Source: DASVEE01 sp036380735 (GTDB taxonomy: Bacteria; Acidobacteriota; Thermoanaerobaculia; Gp7-AA8). From it: 64,000 bases of DNA. Made by a program: the position numbers and the translations under genes. This document shows, piece by piece, positions 18,333 through 27,162 of the stretch (its first letter is position 1; each line of letters starts with the position of its first letter). The stretch covers positions 62,001 through 126,000 of the forward strand of contig DASVEE010000067.1 of NCBI GenBank assembly GCA_036380735.1, in the 5' to 3' direction. The notes below the pieces were generated by a model. That model saw nothing but the letters and a program-made list of their open reading frames with translations. It ran no database searches and was not told where the DNA came from.

Positions 18333-18499
18333 GTGGAAAGTCCGAACGGGACAGAGTCTCGAAACGATGCGGGCGGTCGAGGCCACCGCCTCGCGCACCG
18401 ATACCGCCGCGCTGCGCGTGGTGAAGACCATTGCCACCGACGATGGGCCGTGTGGATTGGCCATGGCGGATTGAGAGTCCCGTGATATCAAAGGCCTGA

Positions 18500-20290
18500 A
18501 TGGCTTCCCTGATCGAAGACTACGCGCTCATCGGAGATCTGCAGACGTGTGCGCTCGTCGCGCGCGATGGCTCCATCGACTGGATGTGCGTGCCGCGCTT
18601 CGATTCGCCCGCCTGCTTCGCCGCGCTCCTCGGCACTGACGATCATGGGCGCTGGAAGATCGCGCCGAAAGACGCCGTGGTCAGCGTGGAGCGCAAGTAT
18701 CGCGACGACACGCTGATCCTCGAGACCACCTTCGCAACCGCCACGGGACGCGTGCGCGTCGTCGACTTCATGCCGCTGCGCACCGAAGCCATCGACCTGA
18801 TCCGCATCGTCGAAGGCGTGGAAGGGCATGTCCCGATGCGGATGGATTTCGCCATCCGCTTCGACTACGGATCGATCGTGCCGTGGGTGCGCGCGATCGA
18901 CGGCGGCATCCGCGCCGTCGCCGGGCCCGACACCGTGTACCTCCGCGCCGACGTGCCGATGCGCGGCGAGGGCTTCACGACGGTCGCCGAGTTCGACGTC
19001 GCCGCCGGCGACCGCATCACGTTCGACCTCACCTGGACCGAGAGCCACGATCCACATCCGCAGCGCGAGGATCCGTGCGTGCTGCTGGTCGAGGCCGAGC
19101 AGTTCTGGCACGACTGGTCGTCGCGCTGCACGTACGAAGGACCGTGGCGCGCGGAGGTGATGCGGTCGCTCATCACGCTCAAGGCGCTGACCTACGCGCC
19201 GACCGGCGGCATCGTCGCCGCGGCGACGACGTCGCTGCCCGAAGAGATCGGTGGGGTGCGCAACTGGGACTACCGCCTCTGCTGGCTCCGCGATGCCACC
19301 TTCGCCATCTACGCCCTCCTCGGCGGCGGCTACACCGAAGAAGCCATCGCGTGGCGCGAGTGGCTGATCCGCGCCGCGGCCGGGCTGCCGGAAGAGCTGC
19401 AGATCATGTACAGCATCCGCGGCGAGCGGCACCTCACGGAGCTGGAGATCGAGTGGCTGCCCGGCTACGAGAGCTCGCGGCCGGTGCGCGTCGGCAACGC
19501 CGCGTACAAGCAGTATCAGCTCGACGTCTACGGCGAAGTCATGGACGTGCTGCATCTCACGCGCCGCCTCGGGCTCCCTCCGAGCGAGGACGCGTGGCGC
19601 GTGCAGTGCGCGCTCATGCGCTTCCTCGAGAAGGGGTGGAAAGAGCCGGACGAAGGCATCTGGGAAGTGCGCGGCCCGCGGCGCCATTTCACGCACTCCA
19701 AGGTCATGGCATGGGTGGCGTTCGACCGCTCCGTGGCCGACGTCGAGAAGTTCGGCCTGAAAGGGCCGGTGGAGCGGTGGCGGACCATCCGTGAGGAGAT
19801 CCACGCGGAGGTGCTGGAGAAAGGTTTCGACACGGAGCTCAACGCATTCGTGCAGTTCTACGGGTCCAAAGATCCCGACGCCAGCCTCCTCATCCTGCCG
19901 GCCCTCGGCTTCATCGCCGCCGACGATCCGCGCATGACCGGCACGATCGACCTCATTCGCAAGCGCCTCGAGACCGACGGCCTGCTGCGCCGCTACCCCA
20001 CCGCACCGAACGTCGACGGCCTGCCGCCGGGCGAAGGCGCGTTCCTGCTGTGTACTTTCTGGCTCGCGGACGTGCTCGCGCTGGCCGGCAAAGACGACGA
20101 GGCCCATGCCGTGTTCGAGAAGCTGCTGGCGCTGCGCAACGACGTGGGGCTGCTCAGCGAAGAGTACGACCCCCTGGCGAAGCGCCAGCTCGGCAACTTC
20201 CCGCAGGCGTTCTCCCACGTGGGGATGATCAACACCGCGCAGAACCTGCAGCAGCGGGGCGGGCCGGCGAAGGATCGCCGGAAGCGGTAA
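18500..20290 (+). CDS. Glycoside hydrolase family 15 (glucoamylase/trehalase-type)
   Basis: 596 residues, with no signal peptide, so cytosolic. The N-terminal beta-sandwich starts with IEDYALIGDLQTCALVARDG; the (alpha/alpha)6 barrel follows from about 215. Family motifs are GGVRNWDYRLCWLRDATF near 252, LPGYESSRPVRVGNAA near 325 and GLPPGEGAFLLCTFWLADV near 508, the last holding a probable catalytic Glu. Family members split alpha-1,4/1,6-glucans or trehalose. The intracellular location and standard length suit storage glucan or trehalose use; the exact substrate is open. A GATATC box ten bases before the start may be the -10. Confidence 0.88.
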   Translation: MASLIEDYALIGDLQTCALVARDGSIDWMCVPRFDSPACFAALLGTDDHGRWKIAPKDAVVSVERKYRDDTLILETTFATATGRVRVVDFMPLRTEAIDLIRIVEGVEGHVPMRMDFAIRFDYGSIVPWVRAIDGGIRAVAGPDTVYLRADVPMRGEGFTTVAEFDVAAGDRITFDLTWTESHDPHPQREDPCVLLVEAEQFWHDWSSRCTYEGPWRAEVMRSLITLKALTYAPTGGIVAAATTSLPEEIGGVRNWDYRLCWLRDATFAIYALLGGGYTEEAIAWREWLIRAAAGLPEELQIMYSIRGERHLTELEIEWLPGYESSRPVRVGNAAYKQYQLDVYGEVMDVLHLTRRLGLPPSEDAWRVQCALMRFLEKGWKEPDEGIWEVRGPRRHFTHSKVMAWVAFDRSVADVEKFGLKGPVERWRTIREEIHAEVLEKGFDTELNAFVQFYGSKDPDASLLILPALGFIAADDPRMTGTIDLIRKRLETDGLLRRYPTAPNVDGLPPGEGAFLLCTFWLADVLALAGKDDEAHAVFEKLLALRNDVGLLSEEYDPLAKRQLGNFPQAFSHVGMINTAQNLQQRGGPAKDRRKR

Positions 20291-20389
20291 CCTCTTGACA
20301 CCCATGGGAGCGGAAATCCCCCACCCCCGTCCGTCCTCCAGGTAGGGAACGCGCCCGTACGCGCCACTCCTAAACAACGGAGGTCACCA

Positions 20390-22666
20390 ATGCCCCTGAT
20401 CGATGCTGTTGCGGCCGCGTGTACACGGCTGGCTCCTCGTGGGTGGGACCGTCTCATGCGGCGGCATGGGCTCAACCTGAAGGCCGCGGACCTGCGCGCC
20501 GAGCTGGCGAAGCCGCTCACGGTCAATCGCAACCTGGCCGGCTTCGAGGATTTTGCGGCCGAGGGGGTGCGCGGGATCGAGCCGGGGCAGCCGGCGCGGA
20601 GCCTGCTGTATCACGCGTTCGCGTCGCCGAACGTCCTCACCGACAGCGGCGTGCGGCTGAAGGATTTCCCCACGCTGGCGGAGATCGAGGCGGTCGAGAA
20701 CTACGTCTTCGGTGTGGAGCCGCCGTCGATCCAGGAGCTGACGGCGCTCGCCAACGGCAACCTGATGGCGCTCGTCGTGTTCACCACCGAGTACCGCCCC
20801 GCGGTCGACACGCCACTGCGCAAACACGCGGACCTCTGCTTCTCACGCAGCGGCGTCGCCCGCGTCGGCACCGCGCCGGCGCTGTACGAGCCAGCCTCGC
20901 GCGGCTTCACGCCGAAAGTCAAAGGGAAGCCGCATGCGATCCGCGTGCTGCCGGCGCGCTACTCCGTCTGGATCGCCGCGCAGCGCAAGGGGAACCAGGC
21001 CACGTTCGGCCCGATGACGCGCTTCCCGCTCAGCGATCAGGAGCGCGACTTCTGGGTGCCGATCCACAAGCTGTTCAGCGGCAACGAGTGCATCCACGAG
21101 TTCGACCTCGACGTCGATCTCTTCGCGCATCACGTCAACGAGAAGCTCCGCCGCGTGCACCTCGTCCTCGGCGCGCGCGGTCACGACACCGGCTGGACGC
21201 GGCCCGAGATCGATAACCCGCCGTTCCGCTTCACGGATGGCATCGCGGAGCTGGTGCAGGGACTCGTCGTCCCGGTGCCGCACGCCCAGCTCGTCGAGCC
21301 GGCGAAGAAGGCCGACGGCACGCCGTTGACGTTCCGCGTGCCGCCGACGCCGGGGCCGCCGAACATCCTCACGCCCAGCTTCGAGATCCCCTCGGTCGAA
21401 GGCGCGCGGCCCGCGCCGGAGTACGTGCACGTGCGGCACGCGCCCGCCGAGAATCCGCCGAACCTCAACGATCTTCCCGACGTCAGCGCGCGCATGATGG
21501 CGGGCGGCTACGAGGCGCAGCACTACCTCGACTTCACCGGCGACGGGTGGGTCGAGCCGGTCTGCCCGGAGCTCGCGGCGGAGTTCCCGCGCTTCATCTC
21601 CGCGTACTCCATCGTTGCGGCGCCCGACTTCTACTTCCTCTGCGACCAGCGCGAGCTGATGCACTGGTGGGACAACAAGGCGCCCTCCGCGCTGCGCAGC
21701 TTCCTCTGGGAGACGGAGCCGGAGACGCTCGCCGACACGCGCCTCGCGCCGAACCTGAAGCTGAACAACGTCGACTTCCAGGCCGGAAACACGGCGCTGC
21801 CGATCGCCGGGTTCCGCCCGGAAGACACGACCGTCACGGCCATCGTCTCGATCGCCGCGCGCGGCAGCCTGCAGGAACGGCCGCTGCGCAACACCGCGCG
21901 CGCACGGCACACGCAGTTGCCCGACGGCGCGGCCGGCGTCTTCGCCCCGGGGTGGGACACGAGCTTCGACCGTACCGGCTCCGTCATGCATCTCTCCGCC
22001 TACGGCCTCGGCAGCCCGTTCCCCGAGGACTCGAAGTTGTGCGCGGCGCTGAGCACGTTCTGGCCTTCGGTGTCGCCCGACGCGGCGCGCACGTTCTCGC
22101 CGGCGCGGCCGAACCGCGTCTTCGCGACGGTCAGCCCGATGACGGACGAGGAGATCGGCTCCGCCGGCAATCTGCCGTGGGATGGCGTGAAGGGGCCGCG
22201 CGTCGTGCAGAGCAACGGCGTGGAGGTCGTCGAGTACGCGTCGTACGAGCACGTCGACTATGTCGAGAGCGCGCTCGCCGACCGCTTCACGCTGGAGCTG
22301 ACGAGCGCCGTCGACACGCACCAGTACACGGCACGTGTGGTGGCGATGGCGCGCGCGTACCGCGCGATCGGCGTGACGTCCTCGAGGCAGAAGGGGGAGT
22401 GGCAGATCATCTCGTTCCGCTCGATCGCGGCGACGAGCAAGGACGTGAAGGCGGCGAAAAGCGATACGGGCGTGCAGCTCGGCGGCCCGATCTTCCGCTT
22501 CGACCTGTATCAGCCGGTGCTGGTCGCGGCACAGCCCACCAATCACCGGCTCCGCCACCTCGGCATCTCCAACCGCACGTTCCTCCTGGTGGGCGGCAAC
22601 CGGGAGATCATGGTCAAGCAGGGAGCGGCGCCGGCGTGGCGCATCGTGAATGTCCCGATCAACTGA
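20390..22666 (+). CDS. Unknown 758-residue protein coupled to a flavoprotein
   Basis: GGAGGT five bases before ATG 20390 gives strong translation. The protein has no signal peptide and no clear membrane segment. I cannot place it in a known family. It has six Cys, including LCFSRSG near 148, NECIHEF near 232, EPVCPEL near 390, FLCDQRELMHWWD near 418 and LCAALSTFWPS near 550, and it is rich in Trp. Its stop overlaps the flavoprotein start by 17 bases, so the two are made together. In LodA/LodB and GoxA/GoxB systems a flavoprotein of this type builds a Cys-Trp quinone cofactor inside its partner enzyme. By that analogy this protein may be the substrate of the flavoprotein, but the usual LodA motifs are not seen. 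Confidence 0.6.
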   Translation: MPLIDAVAAACTRLAPRGWDRLMRRHGLNLKAADLRAELAKPLTVNRNLAGFEDFAAEGVRGIEPGQPARSLLYHAFASPNVLTDSGVRLKDFPTLAEIEAVENYVFGVEPPSIQELTALANGNLMALVVFTTEYRPAVDTPLRKHADLCFSRSGVARVGTAPALYEPASRGFTPKVKGKPHAIRVLPARYSVWIAAQRKGNQATFGPMTRFPLSDQERDFWVPIHKLFSGNECIHEFDLDVDLFAHHVNEKLRRVHLVLGARGHDTGWTRPEIDNPPFRFTDGIAELVQGLVVPVPHAQLVEPAKKADGTPLTFRVPPTPGPPNILTPSFEIPSVEGARPAPEYVHVRHAPAENPPNLNDLPDVSARMMAGGYEAQHYLDFTGDGWVEPVCPELAAEFPRFISAYSIVAAPDFYFLCDQRELMHWWDNKAPSALRSFLWETEPETLADTRLAPNLKLNNVDFQAGNTALPIAGFRPEDTTVTAIVSIAARGSLQERPLRNTARARHTQLPDGAAGVFAPGWDTSFDRTGSVMHLSAYGLGSPFPEDSKLCAALSTFWPSVSPDAARTFSPARPNRVFATVSPMTDEEIGSAGNLPWDGVKGPRVVQSNGVEVVEYASYEHVDYVESALADRFTLELTSAVDTHQYTARVVAMARAYRAIGVTSSRQKGEWQIISFRSIAATSKDVKAAKSDTGVQLGGPIFRFDLYQPVLVAAQPTNHRLRHLGISNRTFLLVGGNREIMVKQGAAPAWRIVNVPIN

Positions 22667-23648
22667 CGCCGACGTGGTCGTCGTCGGCGCCGGCCCGGCC
22701 GGATCGTCGACGGCGATCGCATGCGCGAGCGCCGGGCTGCGGGTGCTCGTCGTGGAGCGTGCGGCGTTCCCACGCACGCTGCCGGGGGAGACGCTGCATC
22801 CCGGCGTCGAGCCGATCCTGCGGCAGCTCGGCGTGTGGGACGCGATCGTGGCGCGCGGCTGGATCCGCCATCGCGGCGTGCGCATCGCGTGGAACGGTGC
22901 GCCGCGCTTCGAAGCGTATGGCGACAGCGACGGCGTGCCGTGGGAAGGGCTGCAGGCGCCGCGCGCCGAATTCGATGCGTTGCTGCTGCAGCGCGCACGT
23001 GACCTCGGCGTCGAGGTGCGCCAACCATGCTCCGCGGACGCGGTGCTCGTCGAGGAGGGTCGCGTCACCGGCATCGTGGCTGATGGCGAGACGCTGCGTG
23101 CGCGCTTCGTGGTCGATGCGAGCGGGCGGCGGCAGTGGCTGGCGTCGCAGTTGCGGCTCGCGCACGCGCAGTACTCGCCGCGCCTGATCGCGTGGTACGG
23201 CTACGCGCGCGGCGTGTGTGAAGACGTTGTGGAGGCGCCGCTGCTCGACGGCGACGCGAACGGCTGGACGTGGATCGCGCGCGTGGCACCGGACACGTAC
23301 CAGTGGACGCGCGTGTCGTTCGCGGAGGAACTGCTGCCGAAGGCGTGGCGCCCGCCGCGGCTGGCCGCGTGCGCGCCGCTGGGCGACACCGCCGGCGCCG
23401 ACGTCACGTGGCGCATCGCGCCGCCGGCGGGGCGGGGGTGGTTCATCGCCGGCGACGCGGCGGCGGTGCTGGACCCGGCGTCCTCGCACGGCGTGCTGAA
23501 GGCGCTGATGTGCGGCATCTACATTGGCTCCGTGGTGCAGGCGCCGGAGGATGCGGCCATTGCGGCGTACACGCAGTGGGTGCAGTCGTGGTTCGCCCAC
23601 GACGTGACCGCGTTGCGGACGTTGTATGGGGAACTGGCGGAACGATAG
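22650..23648 (+). CDS. FAD-dependent oxidoreductase, maturase/halogenase-like
   Basis: 332 residues. The FAD-binding motif GAGPAGSSTAIACASAG is at 13-29 with the ribose-binding Glu in VVERAAFPR at about 37; PGETLHPGVEPILRQLGV follows at 45, and the second FAD motif GRGWFIAGDAAAVLDP lies near 262. This is the p-hydroxybenzoate hydroxylase fold, closest by eye to the LodB/GoxB maturases and tryptophan-halogenase-like group. The halogenase motif WxWxIP is not seen. The gene starts inside the end of the upstream 758-residue gene. Its last codons (GAR-type end ...ELAER) and stop come from the GGAACGATAG start of repeat copy g. Confidence 0.75.
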   Translation: MSRSTDADVVVVGAGPAGSSTAIACASAGLRVLVVERAAFPRTLPGETLHPGVEPILRQLGVWDAIVARGWIRHRGVRIAWNGAPRFEAYGDSDGVPWEGLQAPRAEFDALLLQRARDLGVEVRQPCSADAVLVEEGRVTGIVADGETLRARFVVDASGRRQWLASQLRLAHAQYSPRLIAWYGYARGVCEDVVEAPLLDGDANGWTWIARVAPDTYQWTRVSFAEELLPKAWRPPRLAACAPLGDTAGADVTWRIAPPAGRGWFIAGDAAAVLDPASSHGVLKALMCGIYIGSVVQAPEDAAIAAYTQWVQSWFAHDVTALRTLYGELAER

Positions 23649-23771
23649 GACGAACGGGACGAATAGGCCACTTGCGGGCGCGCCGTCACCGTCGCTTCGT
23701 GGAAAGGCGGGCACCGTGTTGGTCCCATAGGTCCTATCTGTCCTAGAGGTCCTATTCGTCCCCTCGTTCCC
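23638..23771. repeat. 9-bp-periodic inverted repeat, copy g
   Basis: The left arm GGAACGATAGGAC contains the stop codon of the flavoprotein gene. The right arm (about 23730-23771) is the inverse and ends CCCTCGTTCCC. The spacer is about 70 bp. It lies between convergent genes. Confidence 0.85.
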
Positions 23772-23819
23772 TTGCGGCGCTGGCTGTACGGTGGCAACCA
23801 GCGCCGCCCTGGATTCACA

Positions 23820-25535
23820 TCACGGGAAGGGGAACGCGTTCGTGTCGCGGTGCAGCGTGAAGCTGCCGTGGGCGTTGGTCTTTTCCCACGTGGCGCAGGT
23901 GCGCGTGTCGGTGATCTTCACGGTGTAGCCGGTGTCGGAGAAGCCGGTCACGTACGCCCACCACTTGTCGTTGATGCTGACGCCGCGGAAGATGCGGACG
24001 ACGACTTCGACGGCGTTCGGGGCGTGGTCGTACATCGAGAAGAAGACGTTCTGCGACATGGCCCCGAAGGTCGGGTGCGTGTCCGGACGGTTCTCGGTGT
24101 AGTTGATGATCTTGCCGGTGCCGCTCAGCGACTGGCCGAAGCTGGTGAACCAGTTGAGCTGCACCTTGAAGCGGCCGTCGATGATGCAGGCGGTGGTGTT
24201 GTTCGGGGTGCAGGCGGGGCAGCCGGTCGACACTTCCGGATCGAGGTGCGGCTTGAGGACGGCCCACGACGAGGAGAGGGCGCCGTCGACTTCGCGGTTG
24301 CGCGTGTCGCAGTCGTCCGCGAGGTTCGGACCGCAGGAGCCGAAGAGCTGGCCGACGATGATGCCACCCTCCTTCCAGACCGGCGAGCCGGAGCTGCCGC
24401 CGGCGGTGCCGCCGAGGGTGAGCTGCGAGTAGATGTAGCGGCCGCGGGGACGGGCGGAGCAGGTGCCGGACGCCGTGTCGACGCGCTCCTGCGTGAAGTT
24501 GGCGACCTGGCCGGAAGGATGGGCGATGCGGCTGAGGATCGTGCCGTTCGGGACGGCGTTCGCATCCGCATCCCAGCCGAAGAAGACGCGCGAGCCCGGG
24601 ATGCTGCTGAGGCGGAGGAGCGTGACGTCGGTCTGGTCGTTGGTGACGAGGAGCTGCGCGCCGTTGGAGCGCGGACGGCTCGCCAGCGACGGCGCGGCGC
24701 CGCCGCACGTTGCGCGGCGATAGTCCCAGAATGCTTCGACCGAGGCGGCTTCCGCCTGCGTCGAGACGCAGTGGTTCGCGGTGAGGAACTTCGGCTCGAA
24801 CGACTGCTTGCGGTCGATGATCAAGCCGCCGGTGCAGAGGTACGTTCCTTCGCTGTTCGAGAAGGTGTAGCGCGCGATGCCGCTGCTGAGCTCATTGAGC
24901 TGCGTGTTGTTCATGCACGCGAGGTCGCGGAAGCACTCCGTGCCCTGCGTGACGATCTCGGACTCCGGGCGGATGTCGGTGACCGAGTCGACCGTGAACT
25001 TCACGTTCGAGCCGGTGGGCGCCTGCACCTCGAGGTGGATCGTGTCGCTGAACACGCTGGGCGTCCAGAGCACGCCGTCGACGGCGTTCGACGCGTCGAA
25101 GCCGATGGCCTGGCCGTCGTTGCCGTAGACCCAGAAGGTGGCGTCCGAGGCGGAAACGCCCGTCAGCCGGAGGCGAAGCTGTTGCGCCTCGGCCACCGCG
25201 ACGCGGCCCGACCAGCGCCACGCGCTGCCGTCGGACTCCACCGCCGTGCGCGTGTTGCGCTGGGCGACGGCGAAGGTCTGCTCGAGGGGCCGGACGACGC
25301 CGATGCGCATCGGCGTGTTGCCGGCGTCGTTCCACTGGCGCAGTGTTTCGAGATCGTTTTCACTGACCGCCTCGAAGGTGGCGATGGCGGGCGCGTTGGC
25401 TTTCGCACCGACGAGCGCCGGCTGACCGAAGTCGGGCGCCTGGGCGGGCGACGTGCCGCGGACGGCTTTCATGCCGTCGGCGTAGAGAGAAAGAGAGACG
25501 AGAAGGGCACAGACGAGTACTGAGGCTCGGCGCAT
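23820..25535 (-). CDS. Secreted trypsin-like serine peptidase with C-terminal accessory domain
   Basis: 571 residues; CAGGAGA lies upstream of ATG 25535. A signal peptide covers residues 1-19. Residues 50-185 look like a pre/propeptide beta domain. The peptidase part follows with His255 (LTANHC), Asp303 (TDVTLLRL) and Ser382 (GGSSGSP), an order and spacing like lysyl endopeptidases. Cys pairs suggest disulphides. The final 95 residues, from CIIDGRFKVQLNWF on, form a separate beta domain seen at the end of many secreted proteins of this phylum. The protein is expected outside the cell. Lys specificity is not proven. Confidence 0.88.
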   Translation of the reverse strand: MRRASVLVCALLVSLSLYADGMKAVRGTSPAQAPDFGQPALVGAKANAPAIATFEAVSENDLETLRQWNDAGNTPMRIGVVRPLEQTFAVAQRNTRTAVESDGSAWRWSGRVAVAEAQQLRLRLTGVSASDATFWVYGNDGQAIGFDASNAVDGVLWTPSVFSDTIHLEVQAPTGSNVKFTVDSVTDIRPESEIVTQGTECFRDLACMNNTQLNELSSGIARYTFSNSEGTYLCTGGLIIDRKQSFEPKFLTANHCVSTQAEAASVEAFWDYRRATCGGAAPSLASRPRSNGAQLLVTNDQTDVTLLRLSSIPGSRVFFGWDADANAVPNGTILSRIAHPSGQVANFTQERVDTASGTCSARPRGRYIYSQLTLGGTAGGSSGSPVWKEGGIIVGQLFGSCGPNLADDCDTRNREVDGALSSSWAVLKPHLDPEVSTGCPACTPNNTTACIIDGRFKVQLNWFTSFGQSLSGTGKIINYTENRPDTHPTFGAMSQNVFFSMYDHAPNAVEVVVRIFRGVSINDKWWAYVTGFSDTGYTVKITDTRTCATWEKTNAHGSFTLHRDTNAFPFP

Positions 25536-25694
25536 GGTGGACAGATCTCCTGAATTGTTGACCGCTGGACGCTACAGAATAACCATATAGAGAGCCGAGG
25601 CAGCGATATTTCCGCGAACCGTGGCCGCAATGGGCGATGACGCCCCCCAATCGCATCGACCGGCTGTCGTTCCGGTCAATGTAAGGCCCGAATA

Positions 25695-25723
25695 TTGACG
25701 CTTTCTGTGACGTTCACTACACT
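25695..25723 (+). promoter_or_regulatory. Promoter of tRNA-Cys
   Basis: TTGACG at 25695-25700, a 17-bp spacer and TACACT at 25718-25723, ending 18 bp before the tRNA. This is a good sigma-70-type match and the best full promoter in the window. Confidence 0.7.
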
Positions 25724-25741
25724 CTCGATCCCCGTCCGTGA

Positions 25742-25816
<75 letters not shown>

Positions 25817-25854
25817 ATTTCCCCACCCCCGCGAGCTTCAATTTCGAGTCGACC

Positions 25855-26637
25855 GTGGAGTCCCACGGGTGGTATCGGCTCGCGCCGTTCATTTGGCAAG
25901 GGGGTGTCCTCCGCCGGCGTGAAAAATTGCGTGAAGGAGTGGCGGAACTTTCCATTACGTACCGTCGCGGAGCGCTCCACGTCGAGGGGGCAGATGGGGC
26001 AGAGCTGGAGAAGCGGGTCCGGCGGATGTTCCAGCTTCACGTCGACCTGGGCGACTTCCACGAGCTGACGCGCGGGTCGAAGCCGCACGCCTGGGTGGAG
26101 GATGCCGGCTTCGGCCGCCTGCTCTGCGGCAGCACGCTCTTCGAGGACATCGTCAAGATCATCCACACCACGAACACGATGTGGAGCCAGACGGTGCGGA
26201 TGACGGAGCTGCTCGTCGCCAAATGCGGCGTCGATGGCGCGTTTCCCGACCCCGAGGACGTCGTCCGTTTCTCGCCGGACGAGCTGCAGCGCGACTGCCG
26301 CCTCGGCTATCGCGCCAAGTCGATCCATGCGCTGGCCGCGGGAATCGTCGACGGCAGCATCGATCTCGCGGCGATCGCCGACCCCTCCCAGACGACGCAG
26401 CAACTGTTCAAGAGCTACCAGAAGCTGCCCGGCATCGGCCCGTATGGCGCGGCGCACCTCCTGGCCATGGACGGCCGCCACGACTTCATCGCCGTGGATA
26501 CTGAGTTCCGCCGCTTCGTCCGCGAGACCTACCACGGCGGGCGCAAGGTCAGCGATGCCGCCATGCTCCGGCGCTACAAAAAGTGGGGCCGATGGCAGTA
26601 TCTTGCGTACTGGGCGGAGCTTTGGGGCTCGCGCTGA
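25855..26637 (+). CDS. HhH-GPD superfamily DNA glycosylase
   Basis: 260 residues from GTG 25855. The helix-hairpin-helix region is LFKSYQKLPGIGPYGAAHLL near residues 185-205, and the catalytic-region Asp lies in FIAVDTEFRRFV about 15 residues later. This layout fits base-excision glycosylases of the 3-methyladenine/8-oxoguanine type. The SHGWYRLAPF stretch at the very N-terminus looks conserved, and the same frame stays open upstream through the tRNA, but no better start lies between. So the N-terminus is uncertain by about ten residues. The gene begins only 38 bp after the tRNA and is probably cotranscribed with it. Confidence 0.75.
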   Translation: MESHGWYRLAPFIWQGGVLRRREKLREGVAELSITYRRGALHVEGADGAELEKRVRRMFQLHVDLGDFHELTRGSKPHAWVEDAGFGRLLCGSTLFEDIVKIIHTTNTMWSQTVRMTELLVAKCGVDGAFPDPEDVVRFSPDELQRDCRLGYRAKSIHALAAGIVDGSIDLAAIADPSQTTQQLFKSYQKLPGIGPYGAAHLLAMDGRHDFIAVDTEFRRFVRETYHGGRKVSDAAMLRRYKKWGRWQYLAYWAELWGSR

Positions 26638-26651
26638 GCTGGACGCTCAGC

Positions 26652-26748
26652 GGTTTTCGGTTTTCGGTTTTTGGTTTTCGGTGCTGCGCTCCACGAGGAT
26701 GGCCACCGAGCGCAGCACCGAAAACCGAAAACCGACAACCGACAACCG
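26652..26748. repeat. 7-bp-periodic hairpin H3 (GGTTTTC arms)
   Basis: GGTTTTC units on the left, GAAAACC and GACAACC units on the right, with GGTGCTGCGC and GCGCAGCACC bounding the loop. It lies between codirectional genes and ends about ten bases before the next start codon. Confidence 0.9.
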
Positions 26749-26757
26749 CCCTATTCC

Positions 26758-27162
26758 GTGGCCAACCCTTTGCAGCCCGAGGAAATTAAGAACGTTCCCG
26801 CGGTATTCGGAGATCACGTGGACGAGAAAATCAAACAGCTTCTGAGAGACCTCGGCACCGCGATCAATGAATCGATCTCCGGTTCCGAGGATGTCAACCG
26901 GCACATCCAGCGAATCCGCGATGAGGGCTACAACCTTTACGTCGTCCTCGACGCCACCATCGGTCTGAACAAAACGGACGAAGAGCCGAGCGATCTGCCG
27001 GTCACGCCGGAGACCACCCCCATCACCGACAGCAAAGACATCCACTTCCGGATCAACGTCAACGATCTGGCGCTGCTCCGCTCCCTCGGCATCGACCCGA
27101 CGCGCAAGGTCAAGAGCGCGCGCCGCGTCGAGCCGCTCGCACCCTCTCCCAGTGACGACTGA
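26758..27162 (+). CDS. Small conserved-looking protein of unknown function upstream of rlmN
   Basis: 134 residues from GTG 26758; the frame is open upstream only through repeat H3. It has no signal peptide or membrane segment. It is predicted to be mostly helical at residues 10-50 (EIKNV...EKIKQLLRDLG, DVNRHIQRIRDEG), then VVLDATIGL, an acidic Pro/Thr-rich linker and a final INVNDLALLRSLGID strand-helix. No family is recognised. The stop overlaps the GTG start of rlmN by 11 bases, so translation is coupled and the two may be regulated together. Confidence 0.65.
   Translation: MANPLQPEEIKNVPAVFGDHVDEKIKQLLRDLGTAINESISGSEDVNRHIQRIRDEGYNLYVVLDATIGLNKTDEEPSDLPVTPETTPITDSKDIHFRINVNDLALLRSLGIDPTRKVKSARRVEPLAPSPSDD

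Noticed and set aside
20296..20330. Promoter with perfect TTGACA before the 758-residue gene
   Set aside because: TTGACA is there, but the expected -10 position reads CCCCCAC and no A/T-rich box is near.
22650..23648. Tryptophan halogenase
   Set aside because: The flavin fold fits, but the halogenase motif WxWxIP is missing and the protein is much shorter than the usual 500 or more residues.
23772..25523. 583-residue protein antisense to the serine peptidase
   Set aside because: It has low-complexity composition and no motif; the peptidase on the other strand has a signal peptide and full triad.
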